From positions 1 through 64,000 of the forward strand of contig NZ_JABXKQ010000156.1 of assembly GCF_017114945.1 (NCBI RefSeq): a stretch of DNA of 64,000 bases, given 5' to 3'. A program made the position numbers and the translations under genes. The notes beneath the pieces are model-generated. The model searched no databases and was not told where the DNA came from. It saw nothing but the letters and a program-made list of their open reading frames with translations. How positions within the stretch are numbered: the stretch's first letter is position 1; every line of letters begins with the position of its first letter. The stretch comes from Nostoc sp. JL34. GTDB lineage: Bacteria > Cyanobacteriota > Cyanobacteriia > Cyanobacteriales > Nostocaceae. This document shows, piece after piece, positions 46,580-55,712 of the stretch.

Positions 46580-46653
46580 GATACTAAGTGATAAGTGCTA
46601 AGTGCTGACTACTGTGTACTTTTTCATTCGGATGGTGGTTATTGCTCACCCTA

Positions 46654-48168
46654 CTATTGCTTTTCTGAAAGAATTGAAAGACTTACAGTGTCACCTTCTT
46701 TTAACGGCTTACCACTACGAACAACATAGCGCTCTCCCGGTTGCAAACCGGATAAAATTTCCACTCTGCCATCGGCTCTTTTTCCCAACATTACGGCTCG
46801 TGCTGTTACCTTCGTTTTGCCTTCTGTGTCTTTGACAACAAATATTTCTCCACTTCGGTCTTGTGACTTTGCCTCTGCTATACCAGATGGGTTCGGTGGA
46901 GAAGAGTTTTGCGGTACATTTGTTTGCGTCTCCCCCGTACCCTTGGAGTTCTTACTGCCTGCTTGTTTCTGAATAGCTGTTTGCGGCACTACAACCCGCT
47001 GTTGTGTCTGGTTTTCAAAGTTGACTCGCGCCAGTAGTCCGCTGCCAATCTTGCCTTGAGTGTTGGGAATCACTACCTCTACAGGTATCAAGCGAGCTGT
47101 GGCATCGGCAGCTGGGGAAATGCGCGTAACTCTGCCAATTAATGTTTCGTTGGGGAAGGCATCTAAGCGCACTTGTACGGACTGTCCAACCTGAATTTGT
47201 GACAGTTCTAATTCGGAAACTTGTACAACGACTTTGACACGGTTAAAGTCTCCAATTTTCAAGACTTCGCTACCTGCTTGCAGAAGGTTGCCTGGTTCTG
47301 TCACCTTTTGTGTGACTACACCAGTGATGGGGGATGTCAGGCGAGCGTAAGACCTGCGCTCTTTGGTTTGAGCAACCAATGCCTGTTGGGCAAGTACTCT
47401 GCCTTGGGCAGCGGCGACGGCTTGCTGTTCTGTACGAACCTGCTCTTGGGCAGCCCGCAATGCCTGGGCGGCTGTTTTTGCCTGGGTACGTGCTTGCTGG
47501 GCAGTTTGTTCGGCGATCGCTCCAGCTTTGAATAAATTCTGTTGGCGCTCTGAATCTGCCTGAGCTTGTACCACTTCTAGCCGCGCCCGTTCAACCTCAG
47601 CACGAGCATTGCTTACCTGATTGCTTGCCCTAGCTACTTCTGATTTGAGGGCTGCTAGCTCTGCTTCTGTTTGCTTTAATTGGGTTGAAAGGATGGCATC
47701 ATCTAACTGCCCGACGTTTTGCCCAAGCTTTACCGTATCGCCGACATCAAGATTCAAAGCCAACAATCGGGCTTCTACTTGCGATCGCACTGATACAATT
47801 CGGAAGGGTGTTGTATTACCTGTATACTCTGGTTGTTTTTGCAGCAAGTCAGTTCGAGCGATCGCCGCATCTATAGCCGTTGCACCACCACGTTGTCCAT
47901 TACCAGGACTCTGAGATTGGGCATCAGCTGGTTCTTCCTTGGGTAGCGCTCCACAATTCGCACTCAATAGTCCTATGCCCAGCAAACAGGGAATCAATAA
48001 TATGGATGCGAAAGGGGAAGACCCCTTTGTATCAACGCTACTCTTTGTATCTACAACAGCCATATCAGTTTTGACAACTGAATCTAACTGGGCATTAATT
48101 ACCTGGTTAGCGGCTGCCAAAGGTGAGATTTTCACCTGCTTGTGCGGCTTTTTTCTGTCCAAAATCAT
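46654..48168 (-). CDS. RND periplasmic adaptor (membrane fusion protein)
   Basis: A 504-residue HlyD/AcrA-type adaptor that links the permease to an outer-membrane channel. A hydrophobic segment at about 53-70 ends LLSANC with Cys72, a possible but non-canonical lipidation site. The long coiled-coil hairpin spans about 155-270 (Gln/Ala/Glu-rich heptads), flanked by the lipoyl halves (VRSQVEARLLALNLDVGDTVKLGQ and SPITGVVTQKVTEPGNLL). Beta-barrel and membrane-proximal domains follow. The first 35 residues are unusual; an ATG at 48063 would give a shorter signal. Upstream of the permease gene, same strand, likely one operon. Confidence 0.88.
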   Translation of the reverse strand: MILDRKKPHKQVKISPLAAANQVINAQLDSVVKTDMAVVDTKSSVDTKGSSPFASILLIPCLLGIGLLSANCGALPKEEPADAQSQSPGNGQRGGATAIDAAIARTDLLQKQPEYTGNTTPFRIVSVRSQVEARLLALNLDVGDTVKLGQNVGQLDDAILSTQLKQTEAELAALKSEVARASNQVSNARAEVERARLEVVQAQADSERQQNLFKAGAIAEQTAQQARTQAKTAAQALRAAQEQVRTEQQAVAAAQGRVLAQQALVAQTKERRSYARLTSPITGVVTQKVTEPGNLLQAGSEVLKIGDFNRVKVVVQVSELELSQIQVGQSVQVRLDAFPNETLIGRVTRISPAADATARLIPVEVVIPNTQGKIGSGLLARVNFENQTQQRVVVPQTAIQKQAGSKNSKGTGETQTNVPQNSSPPNPSGIAEAKSQDRSGEIFVVKDTEGKTKVTARAVMLGKRADGRVEILSGLQPGERYVVRSGKPLKEGDTVSLSILSEKQ

Positions 48169-48695
48169 TTATTTTTCTCGTATTTGGGGAGCTTTTTGGG
48201 TTTAAACAGCCGTGCATTACCAAGTAATTTTGAGACATTATGAATAGTGAAAAGCGGCGAGAGTCAACTAGCTATCTTCTTGCAGAATTTTGTATCAAAA
48301 ATTACTTTTTTTCAAAAAAATTCTCACCACTTTAACTCATTACATTCAGTCGGCAGCTTTTTAGCTGTCGATGCAATTCTTAACTCAGTATAAATATTTT
48401 TAAATTTCTTGCAATCTGCCCCTAGTAGAAAACTTGCGTTTCCTGAATCAATCAGACTTTTACGCCCCTACTTTTAAAATCAGCAGTATCAAATAACTAT
48501 ATTTAAGCTTACATACTCAAACTTAGACATAGCAAAATCCCTAGTAATTTTTACGCTCTATCCAATATATTAAGAATAGTAAACATAAATTGCTTTTTTT
48601 GACGCTGTAATATTCTGGTCAAGCACTTGCATATACAGCAAAGAAAAGGGCGATATCTACTACAGCCACCAAATATTAGGTCAGGAAAGTTACAA
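48169..48695. other. 527-bp divergent promoter gap
   Basis: AT-rich gap between the divergent adaptor and bilin-lyase genes. No RNA gene, repeat tract or small frame that I can support. Confidence 0.5.
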
Positions 48696-49235
48696 GTGAC
48701 ACCATTGCTAAAAATTGCCCAAACTGCTGACGAATCCCAGATTTCCGAATTTTTCCAGGAATCAGCGGGTAAGTGGCGATCGCAACGCCGCTACTATACC
48801 CTCCCAGAGGGAGAAACTAAGGAGATGGAGAGTATAGTTACGATCAATTTTCTCGATCAGGGTTGTGATGAATTGCAAAAGCTAGCTCAGATGCACGATT
48901 TACCTGATACAGGTAGCTTGATCTGTGGTGCAGCAGTTACATGGGAAAGTACGGATCTGCTGAAGGACAGGAAAGAGTCGCAAGGTTCAACGATATTTGG
49001 GGTTATGGGAAACACTTTGTATCGCGATCGCGGTTTTGCCATATCCAAACCAGTCACTGCCCAGTATTATTTCTCCAACCCTAAAACACTGTGTTTGCGA
49101 ACTGAGTACAACGGTTCAGTATTTGAAGAAGAGTTAAAGTTAATTGGCAGCAAGTACCGCACCAGACAAACCATTATCTCCCGTGCTGGTGATCAGTTGA
49201 TGATTGGTCAATATTTAGAAAAGAGAGTGGATTAG
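48696..49235 (+). CDS. CpcS/CpeS-family phycobiliprotein lyase
   Basis: Lyases of this lipocalin-like family attach phycocyanobilin or a related bilin to a conserved Cys of phycobiliprotein subunits. ISEFFQESAGKWRSQRRYYTLP near the N-terminus and FGVMGNTLYRDRGFAISKPVTAQYYF in the core are hallmarks. I choose GTG at 48696, giving 179 residues, since AGGAAAG lies just before it; the frame can extend 23 codons to a TTG with no ribosome-binding site. Which subunit it serves (CpcS, CpcU, CpeS or other) cannot be told by eye. No phycobilisome genes are adjacent. Confidence 0.82.
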   Translation: MTPLLKIAQTADESQISEFFQESAGKWRSQRRYYTLPEGETKEMESIVTINFLDQGCDELQKLAQMHDLPDTGSLICGAAVTWESTDLLKDRKESQGSTIFGVMGNTLYRDRGFAISKPVTAQYYFSNPKTLCLRTEYNGSVFEEELKLIGSKYRTRQTIISRAGDQLMIGQYLEKRVD

Positions 49236-49417
49236 TTTATCGCGTGGGTGCGGTTCACTATCGCTTCACCCATTTTAGAATTAGCCACCACCTAGCTACC
49301 AACTAAAAATATAACTTTTTATAACAGTTTTTCAAACTTTTACCCAGAAAGTTAGTTGCTATGTCATCATGGGAAGTGAAATGAGAATTAATTCGGCGAC
49401 AGTGTTTGTTTTTAGTA

Positions 49418-49445
49418 TTGACAGGCTTTTCCCTTTTGGTATTAC
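49418..49445 (+). promoter_or_regulatory. Candidate promoter of the RRM gene
   Basis: TTGACA at 49418-49423 and TATTAC at 49440-49445, separated by 16 bases, would place the transcript start about 45 bases before the ATG. Resembles a sigma-70 type promoter; unproven. Confidence 0.45.
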
Positions 49446-49499
49446 AGACTTCTCTCCGAAATCTAAATCTCTACAAACTTATGATTTTGGAGACATTTA

Positions 49500-49820
49500 A
49501 TGTCAATTTACGTAGGTAACCTCTCCTATGATGTTACACAAGATGCGCTAAGTGCTGTATTTGCAGAATATGGTGCTGTAAAGCGTGTTCAACTACCCAC
49601 CGACCGTGAAACAGGTCGTTTACGCGGCTTTGCTTTCGTGGAAATGAGTTCAGAAGATGAAGAAGCAAAAGCCATTGAAGCTCTTGATGGTGCTGAATGG
49701 CTTGGTCGTGACCTGAAAGTAAATAAAGCCAAGCCCAGAGAAGACAGGGGTGGTGGTGGTTCCTTCGGTGGTGGTAACCGTGGCGGCGGCGGTGGCGGCT
49801 ACAACCGTAATCGTTACTAA
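49500..49820 (+). CDS. Glycine-rich RRM RNA-binding protein (Rbp type)
   Basis: A 106-residue protein with one RNA recognition motif and a Gly-rich tail. RNP2 is IYVGNL at residues 3-8 and RNP1 is RGFAFVEM near 43-50. The tail GGGGSFGGGNRGGGGGGYNRNRY is typical of cyanobacterial Rbp proteins, several of which rise in the cold and help target mRNAs to the thylakoid membrane. GGAGA lies eight bases before the ATG. A strong terminator follows. Confidence 0.92.
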   Translation: MSIYVGNLSYDVTQDALSAVFAEYGAVKRVQLPTDRETGRLRGFAFVEMSSEDEEAKAIEALDGAEWLGRDLKVNKAKPREDRGGGGSFGGGNRGGGGGGYNRNRY

Positions 49821-49852
49821 GCTGAATAGACGAAAGTAACTTAATTGAATCT

Positions 49853-49888
49853 AGAAAAGGCTCAGGCAGCATTGCTTGAGCCTTTTCT
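49853..49888 (+). terminator. Rho-independent terminator of the RRM gene
   Basis: Perfect-to-near-perfect arms AGAAAAGGCTCAGGCA and TGCTTGAGCCTTTTCT around a four-base loop, 33 bases after the stop codon. Confidence 0.85.
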
Positions 49889-49976
49889 GTGGAAAACTTT
49901 GACTCTAAATAATTTTGGGCAATTACTTAGGAACTTCCAAGAAATAAATTATCCAATCTTGTGGGGTGGGCATCTT

Positions 49977-50208
49977 GCCATTAGTGTCAAGTTAAGCTCA
50001 AACTTCCTATGTCAATAAGTATTTATGCTTAACAATTTGGTTTGAAAGGGACAAAAAACGAACTTTTTCAGGGACTATTAATGCTTTGTTTATTAGCATC
50101 ACTCCCAGCTTGCGTATAAAATTCAGAAAAAAGTTCACCTTTATACTTCGTTCCTAACAAAACCTATCGTTGACAAATGGGTTTTAACCTTAAGTTGACA
50201 CTAATGGC
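49977..50208. repeat. 232-bp unit 1 with 20-bp terminal inverted repeats
   Basis: Begins GCCATTAGTGTCAAGTTAAG and ends CTTAAGTTGACACTAATGGC. It differs from unit 2 at seven positions by eye (about 97% identity). The ends match the IS end at 898-917. Confidence 0.9.
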
Positions 50209-50242
50209 ATCTTGCCCGCCTTCGACTACGGGCGGGCGAGAC
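50209..50242. repeat. 34-bp hairpin spacer between the units
   Basis: CTTGCCCGCC and GGCGGGCGAG pair, with one mismatch, around TTCGACTACG, a dispersed repeat sequence. Confidence 0.7.
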
Positions 50243-50474
50243 GCCATTAGTGTCAACTTAAGCTCAAACTTCCTATGTCAATAAGCATTTAGGCTTAAAA
50301 ATTCGGTTTGAAAGGGACAAAAAACGAACTTTTTCATGGACTATTAATGCTTTGTTTATTAGCATCACTACCAGCTTGCGTATAAAATTCAGAAAAAAGT
50401 TCACCTTTATACTTCGTTCCTAACAAAACCTATCGTTGACAAATGGGTTTTAACCTTAAGTTGACACTAATGGC
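50243..50474. repeat. 232-bp unit 2 with 20-bp terminal inverted repeats
   Basis: Begins GCCATTAGTGTCAACTTAAG and ends CTTAAGTTGACACTAATGGC, a perfect 20-base inverted pair. Same orientation as unit 1, no coding capacity. Confidence 0.9.
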
Positions 50475-50575
50475 GAGACGCCCACCCCACAATAAATAGT
50501 TGTACTAAAGGCGGCAAGATACCACCTTAAAAGATTGAATAATTTATTTCTTGGAAGTCCCCGATCATACCGCAC

Positions 50576-50959
50576 CTATGATTCTCTAAGCAGAGTACCC
50601 TGATGAAAGATCATTTTCCATCGATGATTGTTCAATTTCCAGATGGAACTTCGCAGCGAATGAACAGACTGTTCGCCAGATATATGTCTGACTAGACGAT
50701 AAGTTACTAAAACAACCCCTGTTGCTAAAACTAAGGTTTTGAATTCTGTGATCGATCTTCGAGTCAGGGGTTCGATGGGTTCATTCTGCAAGCTTTTGAT
50801 AATTTGCTGTTTATCGAAAACATGCCCTGAGCTTCCAAACTCAATGAATTCATCAGCAAGTAAATCCATAATATCTTTAGCTGACTTTCGTACATCGGGT
50901 TGAAGCAAATGCTCCTCAAACTCACGAAAAAGCGATTCTTCTAAATAGTCTGCTTTCAT
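50576..50959 (-). CDS. DUF4440 / NTF2-like protein
   Basis: A 127-residue single-domain protein of the NTF2-like (DUF4440, SnoaL-type) superfamily. EEHLLQPDVRKSAKDIMDLLADEFIEFGSSGHVFDKQQIIKSL and the closing SLRSSIWKLNNHRWKMIFHQGTLL are typical. Such proteins form cone-shaped dimers that bind small molecules or act as enzymes; no activity can be assigned. Its end lies 17 bases from the MITE-like element, which may have brought in or replaced its original terminator. Confidence 0.78.
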   Translation of the reverse strand: MKADYLEESLFREFEEHLLQPDVRKSAKDIMDLLADEFIEFGSSGHVFDKQQIIKSLQNEPIEPLTRRSITEFKTLVLATGVVLVTYRLVRHISGEQSVHSLRSSIWKLNNHRWKMIFHQGTLLRES

Positions 50960-51138
50960 AAGTGTTCTGAAGACTAAATTGGATGGTGGTAAATAGCATT
51001 AAGCGATTGCTCTCAACTACTTTTATTTTGCGATCGCCTTCGTGGCACTTGAACACTATTTGGCAGCAGAGTTTCTGATTTAATCTCAAATCTTAACTTT
51101 GATTTTTACGCGATCGCGCCCCTTAAAAAAGTTAAAAA

Positions 51139-51173
51139 AAACCCCGCTGATTGGTAGGGATTCCAGCGGGGTT
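51139..51173 (-). terminator. Rho-independent terminator of the His-rich peptide gene
   Basis: Ten-base arms AACCCCGCTG / CAGCGGGGTT around a 15-base loop. On the minus strand a run of eight T follows, the textbook form. Confidence 0.88.
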
Positions 51174-51254
51174 AAATAATACAATTATTTTTTCAGAGAA
51201 ACCAACACTAAACTTTATTACAGAGCTACTAGCAACTTTTATGACTAATAGTAA

Positions 51255-51434
51255 CTATTTATAAGTTTTATGAGCTAGGTTTTTAGCATGATGCCTGTGA
51301 TGTCTAGTGTGATGAACTTTACCAGATTTTACGCTAGCATGATGGATAGTTTTAGCTTGAGCTTGAGATGCAAAAACGGTTACAGGGGCAGCAAAGATTA
51401 GAGCCAAAAGTAAAGCTTTAGCGAACTTATTCAC
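51255..51434 (-). CDS. Small exported His-rich peptide (59 residues, GTG start)
   Basis: GTG at 51434 on the minus strand, with GAGGA at 9-13 bases before it, opens a 59-residue frame: MNKFAKALLLALIFAAPV followed by TVFASQAQA, a clear signal peptide with likely cleavage after an AQA or ASQA site. The mature part of about 32 residues is very basic and rich in His (KTIHHASVKSGK, then HHTRHHRHH), with no Cys or acidic residues. It suggests metal or polyanion binding outside the cytoplasm. A strong terminator lies about 80 bases after the stop. I know of no named family. Confidence 0.75.
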   Translation of the reverse strand: MNKFAKALLLALIFAAPVTVFASQAQAKTIHHASVKSGKVHHTRHHRHHAKNLAHKTYK

Positions 51435-51659
51435 TTCAAAATCCTCATCAGGTAATCAACAATTTAACTATCCAATAGGTGTATGTCATAAGTTTGTAAT
51501 TGATATGAACCTTTCATGTCTATTTTTACATCCGTAAAATATAGGACTTACGTGGAATACTTAGCTAAAAATACTTGCTGGCATTTCCAACCTAGATGTA
51601 ACATTTTGGACATCATCCAAATAATTGGAATTTGGCAATGATGTCTGTGTTAATTTTAA

Positions 51660-52418
51660 TTAAGAAATGCTGACAGCCATCAATTCTTCTGATACGTCAA
51701 AGTTAGCTGTGACATTTTGCACGTCATCCAAGCTTTCTAGAGTGTCAATTAATTTGAAAAGCGATCGCGCCTGATCCGGATCAGTAACTTCTACACTATT
51801 ACTGGGAATCCAACGCAACTCGGCATCAATTACCTTAATGCCTTGATCTTTGAGTGTCTGGCTAAGGGTTTCTAAACTTGCAATGTCAGTAAATACCTCA
51901 GCCATCTCATCTTCAGTCATCTCATAAGACTCAGCACCACCTTCGAGAGATGCTTCTAAAAGCTGTTCTTCGTTAACCACACCCTGCACGACACAAACGC
52001 CTTTTTGGTGAAACATCCAGCTAACACAACCTGTTTCACCAAGATTGCCACCATTTTTACTAAAAGCTACACGCAAGTCAGCAGCAGTGCGATTGCGATT
52101 ATCTGTGAGGGCTTCAATTAAAATCGCTACACCACAAGGGCCATAACCTTCGTAGCGAATCGCTTCAAAGGTAGCATTATCGCCGCCAAAAGTGCCTGCA
52201 CCTTTAGCGATCGCTCGTTCAATATTATCATTGGGGATACTCGCAGCCTTTGCCTTGTCAATTGCCGTGCGAAGTTGAAAATTCAGCGCTGGATCTGGTA
52301 CGCCGCTTCTAGCCGCAACGATAATCGCCCTGGATAACTGAGTGAAGGTTTTTCCCTTTTTTGCATCTACTACGGCCTTTTGGCGCTTAATATTTGCCCA
52401 TTTACTGTGTCCTGCCAT
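51660..52418 (-). CDS. YebC/PmpR family regulator
   Basis: A 252-residue protein of the YebC/TACO1 family. [23 protein letters not shown] at the N-terminus and the [13 protein letters not shown] block near residue 59 are diagnostic. Members bind DNA as transcription regulators or, in recent work, the ribosome to ease polyproline stalling. Which role holds here cannot be told from sequence. Transcribed alone. Confidence 0.93.
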   Translation of the reverse strand: MAGHSKWANIKRQKAVVDAKKGKTFTQLSRAIIVAARSGVPDPALNFQLRTAIDKAKAASIPNDNIERAIAKGAGTFGGDNATFEAIRYEGYGPCGVAILIEALTDNRNRTAADLRVAFSKNGGNLGETGCVSWMFHQKGVCVVQGVVNEEQLLEASLEGGAESYEMTEDEMAEVFTDIASLETLSQTLKDQGIKVIDAELRWIPSNSVEVTDPDQARSLFKLIDTLESLDDVQNVTANFDVSEELMAVSIS

Positions 52419-52748
52419 AATCTGAAATTATCAAAACTCTATTCAAGATTAGGATATACCTAGCTTTTGCCCTGATGCAAAGGTGCATTTGATAAAAGGG
52501 AGTGGGGAAGTAGTAGTACTGAGTGCAGGTTCTCACTTCTTTAATCATCACTGAGAACTCAGAACGGGCTAAAACTAGCTATCCGCTAACGGAACTGTTT
52601 TGCCCCATGCCCAATTTAATCAACATCATGCACGATTTTTTTCCCCTCCTCGCCATGCCAAGCGAAAAAGCAAGAAAGTGTCACACTACTTTCGGAGCTT
52701 ATCAGAGCTTACTACTTGTAGTTTACTGCCGTAGGCATCGCATCCCGT
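52419..52748. other. 330-bp gap with dispersed repeat
   Basis: Between YebC and the metallophosphoesterase, both minus. Ends with GCCGTAGGCATCGCATC (52728-52744), a dispersed module seen again inside the phosphoesterase gene at 53472-53487. No gene seen. Confidence 0.5.
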
Positions 52749-54335
52749 TTAAATCACAAAAGGTTCAAGTTCACTGTTATACCACTCTTCTTTAACCCGT
52801 TCAGTAATCAGCGGTCTGATGATAAACTTGGGTGGGCGACCATCCAGAACATCAATCCGCACGCATGAATAAGGCAATCGATTCTGGAAATTGTAGTCAT
52901 GACGACCCACAAAAAGCATTGAATCTGCAACTTTCCGAGTGGGTTTACCTGGAATCTCAGCAAAAGTCTCCATCAATTCAGTCCCCCCTCGCCGTTGATA
53001 ACGGGGACGATGACCGCTACCACCAGAGATAATGCAGTTAATGTGGGAGTCAGCAAATCCGGTATCAGTTGTGCAAAGATGCTCCAAACAGTGAGCGTGA
53101 CCGTTTAAAATCAAATCGACTATGGGACGTTCTTTAATTAGAGAACCAAGAGTTTCTGCCACTTGTTCAAACACCCAGCGCAAGCTGTGGCGAACCGCCA
53201 AGGTTTGTGCTTGATTCCACTTAGTAGCTTCTGTAACGTAGGGAGGATGGTGGAAAAAGATTACACGTCCGCGCACTTCAGAGGTGTTCCAAGATTCGAT
53301 TAGTCTGCTTCGCAACCATTCAAGTTGTTCAAAGTCGTTCGCAGGCATTTTATGAGATGCTAATTGTTTCTCAATATCGATTTTGATCTCATTTATTTGG
53401 TCTAATTTGGCACTAAGCTCATCGAGTTGTTCCGCTTCGCTGGGTTTATCCGGGTTGAGGCGTAGCTTGCCGCCGTAGGCATCGCATATTTTCAAAATCT
53501 GCAATTCTTCTCGATCTATCTCATGACGACGCTTTCGCAATTCCTGACGATAAATTTCCCCTTCTTGAGTTGCAGGTAAAGGTGACGGTGTATTAAAGGT
53601 ATTAGAATCCAGTGCGAAAAAGTCAATCCCACCGTAACGAAAGGTGTAATAGCGATTGGGTAAGCGGGTAAACTGTCCAGGTTCATAACGCAAACAGCGT
53701 CCTGTGTCGGTCTTAGCAGTGTAATGGCGATCTAAATGACGTTCTAACTCTGGTGGGGACATCGCCGCCGTGTAGTCCATAAATGCTCGTGCGTATGCAT
53801 TCCCTTGATACGATCCATGCCAGCCAATCTCGATATCTTTGTAGCGGAACAGGCGACGTAGTGACGATGTTGTGCCAGTAAATAGACGGTACATCAATGG
53901 CACATCGTAGTAATCATGATTACCAAGTACTGGCAAGAACGGCAGATTAAACACCATCCGATCGTAGGGAATGCCTTTCGGGTTGTCGCCACCTACAAGA
54001 AATTCCCGATAAGGCTCAATAAAGTTTGTTGAATAATACTCTTGAGAACCCACCACATAGATTACATCGCCTGTGTGCAACACAAAACTGCAATCATCGC
54101 GGTGAGGAAGCATTAGTTCGGCAACTTTTCGTTGGGGGTGGTGTCGAGAATGGGATTTGGTACCGGAATCACCGAGAACCATAAAGGAAAATTCTGGATT
54201 ATCCTGCCTGCGATCGTCAATAACTATACTGGTTTGGTCAATTCCCCGTTGCACAAAACTTGGATGCATCCACCGCACCCGTTCCTTCATCTTTTGAATT
54301 TTTACAGGAATCGGTGGATCGGAAATCAATTTCAT
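52749..54335 (-). CDS. Calcineurin-like metallophosphoesterase with coiled-coil insert
   Basis: A 528-residue phosphoesterase. Metal-binding motifs in order: GDSG at 55-58 (GDxH variant), HTGDVIY at 87-93, GNHDYYD at 138-144, FHHPPY at 361-366 and NGHAHCLE at 411-418. There is no signal peptide, so it is probably cytosolic. Between about 255 and 345 a charged helical segment (RQELRKRRHEIDREELQ, LDELSAKLDQINEIKIDIEKQL) interrupts the domain; it contains CDAYGGK, encoded by a dispersed repeat module. Substrate unknown (could be a phosphodiester or phosphomonoester). Confidence 0.85.
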   Translation of the reverse strand: MKLISDPPIPVKIQKMKERVRWMHPSFVQRGIDQTSIVIDDRRQDNPEFSFMVLGDSGTKSHSRHHPQRKVAELMLPHRDDCSFVLHTGDVIYVVGSQEYYSTNFIEPYREFLVGGDNPKGIPYDRMVFNLPFLPVLGNHDYYDVPLMYRLFTGTTSSLRRLFRYKDIEIGWHGSYQGNAYARAFMDYTAAMSPPELERHLDRHYTAKTDTGRCLRYEPGQFTRLPNRYYTFRYGGIDFFALDSNTFNTPSPLPATQEGEIYRQELRKRRHEIDREELQILKICDAYGGKLRLNPDKPSEAEQLDELSAKLDQINEIKIDIEKQLASHKMPANDFEQLEWLRSRLIESWNTSEVRGRVIFFHHPPYVTEATKWNQAQTLAVRHSLRWVFEQVAETLGSLIKERPIVDLILNGHAHCLEHLCTTDTGFADSHINCIISGGSGHRPRYQRRGGTELMETFAEIPGKPTRKVADSMLFVGRHDYNFQNRLPYSCVRIDVLDGRPPKFIIRPLITERVKEEWYNSELEPFVI

Positions 54336-54434
54336 GGCTGATAACTCTTGAATGCTTAACGCACACGCCGATTGTAACGAAATATTTATTTGTCATTTGT
54401 CATTTGTGAATAACCAATGCCCAATGAACAATCC

Positions 54435-54860
54435 TTACGGCAAATTTTCTCGCAGTAATGCTCGAAAACCTGCTTGTTGAAAATGCTCATCAGCAGTCAG
54501 TGCTTCAGTGATTCCGCTATATTCCATCACAATAAAAGATACGCAATCGACAAATCCCCATTCTTTCTCTGTTTGTTCGCGATATAGCTGAAAAGCACGT
54601 TCGTAGAGTTCTTGGGAGAGGGGGACAATTTCTACTTTGGAGTCTGCTACTAGAGAATTTAATAATATGATTGCCGCCTGACGATAAGGTTGTTGGGATA
54701 AGGCATTGCCAATTTCCAACATTACCGCCTGTGTTGTCACCAAACGAGTTTCTGCTGCTTGTAACATTTTAGCCAGATGTAAGGCTCGGTCGTGCAAGCG
54801 ATCGCTCGGTGCAGATAAGGCAATGGCAAATGATGTATCAAGAAAGACTTCAGAATGCAT
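54435..54860 (-). CDS. PIN-domain toxin (VapC-like)
   Basis: A 141-residue PIN-domain protein likely to be an RNase toxin. Catalytic acid positions are visible: Asp8 in VFLDTSFAIAL, Glu49 region in AVMLEIGNAL, and the Asp in WGFVDCVSF and LTADEHF near the C-terminus. Length and layout are as in VapC. An antitoxin-like gene lies seven bases upstream on the same strand, the usual order. Confidence 0.83.
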   Translation of the reverse strand: MHSEVFLDTSFAIALSAPSDRLHDRALHLAKMLQAAETRLVTTQAVMLEIGNALSQQPYRQAAIILLNSLVADSKVEIVPLSQELYERAFQLYREQTEKEWGFVDCVSFIVMEYSGITEALTADEHFQQAGFRALLRENLP

Positions 54861-54867
54861 GAAAAGT

Positions 54868-55083
54868 TTATTTACTGTACAAATATTTATCTATATTGGC
54901 AGACCAATCAGGTGGCCCATCTAAATTGAGCGATCGCGCCGTTTGCAAAAATGATACCGTTTCATGTTCACTTGGCGATAAAATTTCAATACTGATTCGC
55001 ACGCGGGTATTGATTGGCAGTGCGATCGGTTCAGCCGGATAGAACACTTTGCCATTAAACACGGCTGTGATTTTTTCTACCAT
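54868..55083 (-). CDS. Antitoxin-like protein (DUF104/AF2212 type)
   Basis: A 71-residue protein from the ATG at 55083, with GAGGAAA just upstream; a TTG three codons earlier is rejected. MVEKITAVFNGKVFYPAEPIALPINTRVRISIE is a near-exact DUF104 pattern (small beta N-terminus), and the C-terminal tail should wrap the toxin. Partner of the PIN gene, likely autoregulating the pair. Confidence 0.8.
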   Translation of the reverse strand: MVEKITAVFNGKVFYPAEPIALPINTRVRISIEILSPSEHETVSFLQTARSLNLDGPPDWSANIDKYLYSK

Positions 55084-55385
55084 TTTCCTCAAAAATTGCT
55101 TCTAGTCTATCCTAAGCTGGTTGTAGTGATACGGGTAGGGTAGACAACGCTATAACTAGTGAAGATACGTATACTTCTCTTACAAATTATCTCGATTTTT
55201 CAACGGGTCGCGCCCAAAATTCCCCAATTTCAGCTTTAGCTTGTTGGGTAGGAATGGGCGATCTGGGACTGGGTACTGGGTACTGCAAGAAAATTTGCCA
55301 ATACGATTTAGGCATTGGGAAGAAACTTGTTCAAAAATTCCCCCTTGTCCCTATTCATCTTTCCCAGTCCCCAATTCAAAATTGT
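55084..55385. other. 302-bp gap with GGGACTGGG-type repeat
   Basis: Between the antitoxin and the DUF89 remnant. Contains GGGACTGGGTACTGGGTACTG units near 55262-55285 and inverse CCCAGTCCCCAATTC near 55364. No gene seen. Confidence 0.5.
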
Positions 55386-55712
55386 CTAAGCCACTAACTG
55401 AACCACGCCCCACTGTCCATTTGTCAACCAAGAAGAGTCAGATTTTGCTACTTCCTCAATAACTTCTGGTTTTAAATCGACTGCTATTTCTGATTTCAGG
55501 GTGCGTAGAGCTACCATTGGCAGGGGTAAGTAGCAGACTATATCTGCAATGTTAGTGGTAAAGTCCCAGTGGCGTAGGTGCAGCGCGTCGTAGACATCGC
55601 CTAATAATTGGCGATAATTTGCATCTCCTTTGACTATAACCAAACTCGCATTGGCTAACTCATTTTTGAGGAGCATGAAAATAAAGTCTAAAAGCTGGGA
55701 ATCCTGTTGCAC
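55386..55712 (-). pseudogene. C-terminal remnant of a DUF89 (ARMT1-like) protein
   Basis: About 108 codons matching only the C-terminal third of DUF89 damage-control phosphatases: ASLVIVKGDANYRQLLGD is the signature and VALRTLKSEIAVDLKPEVIEE follows. Full family members have 300-400 residues, so the catalytic N-terminal part is lost. Seven residues (VYDALHL) between GD and RHWDF look like a translated dispersed repeat (GATGTCTACGACGCGCTGC). Not expected to be functional. Confidence 0.75.

Larger units (their letters stand above)
49933..50558. mobile_element. Composite MITE-like element with outer inverted ends
   Basis: Outer ends ACTTCCAAGAAATAAATTAT (49933) and its inverse (to 50558) enclose GTGGGGTGGGC / GCCCACCCCAC and two 232-bp units. 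No transposase is encoded. The right flank has about 40 extra bases (near 50487-50530) compared with the left. The left flank equals the flank of the IS unit at 918-967. Together with the two units this fills most of the 755-bp gap between the RRM and DUF4440 genes; no gene is seen there. Confidence 0.7.
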
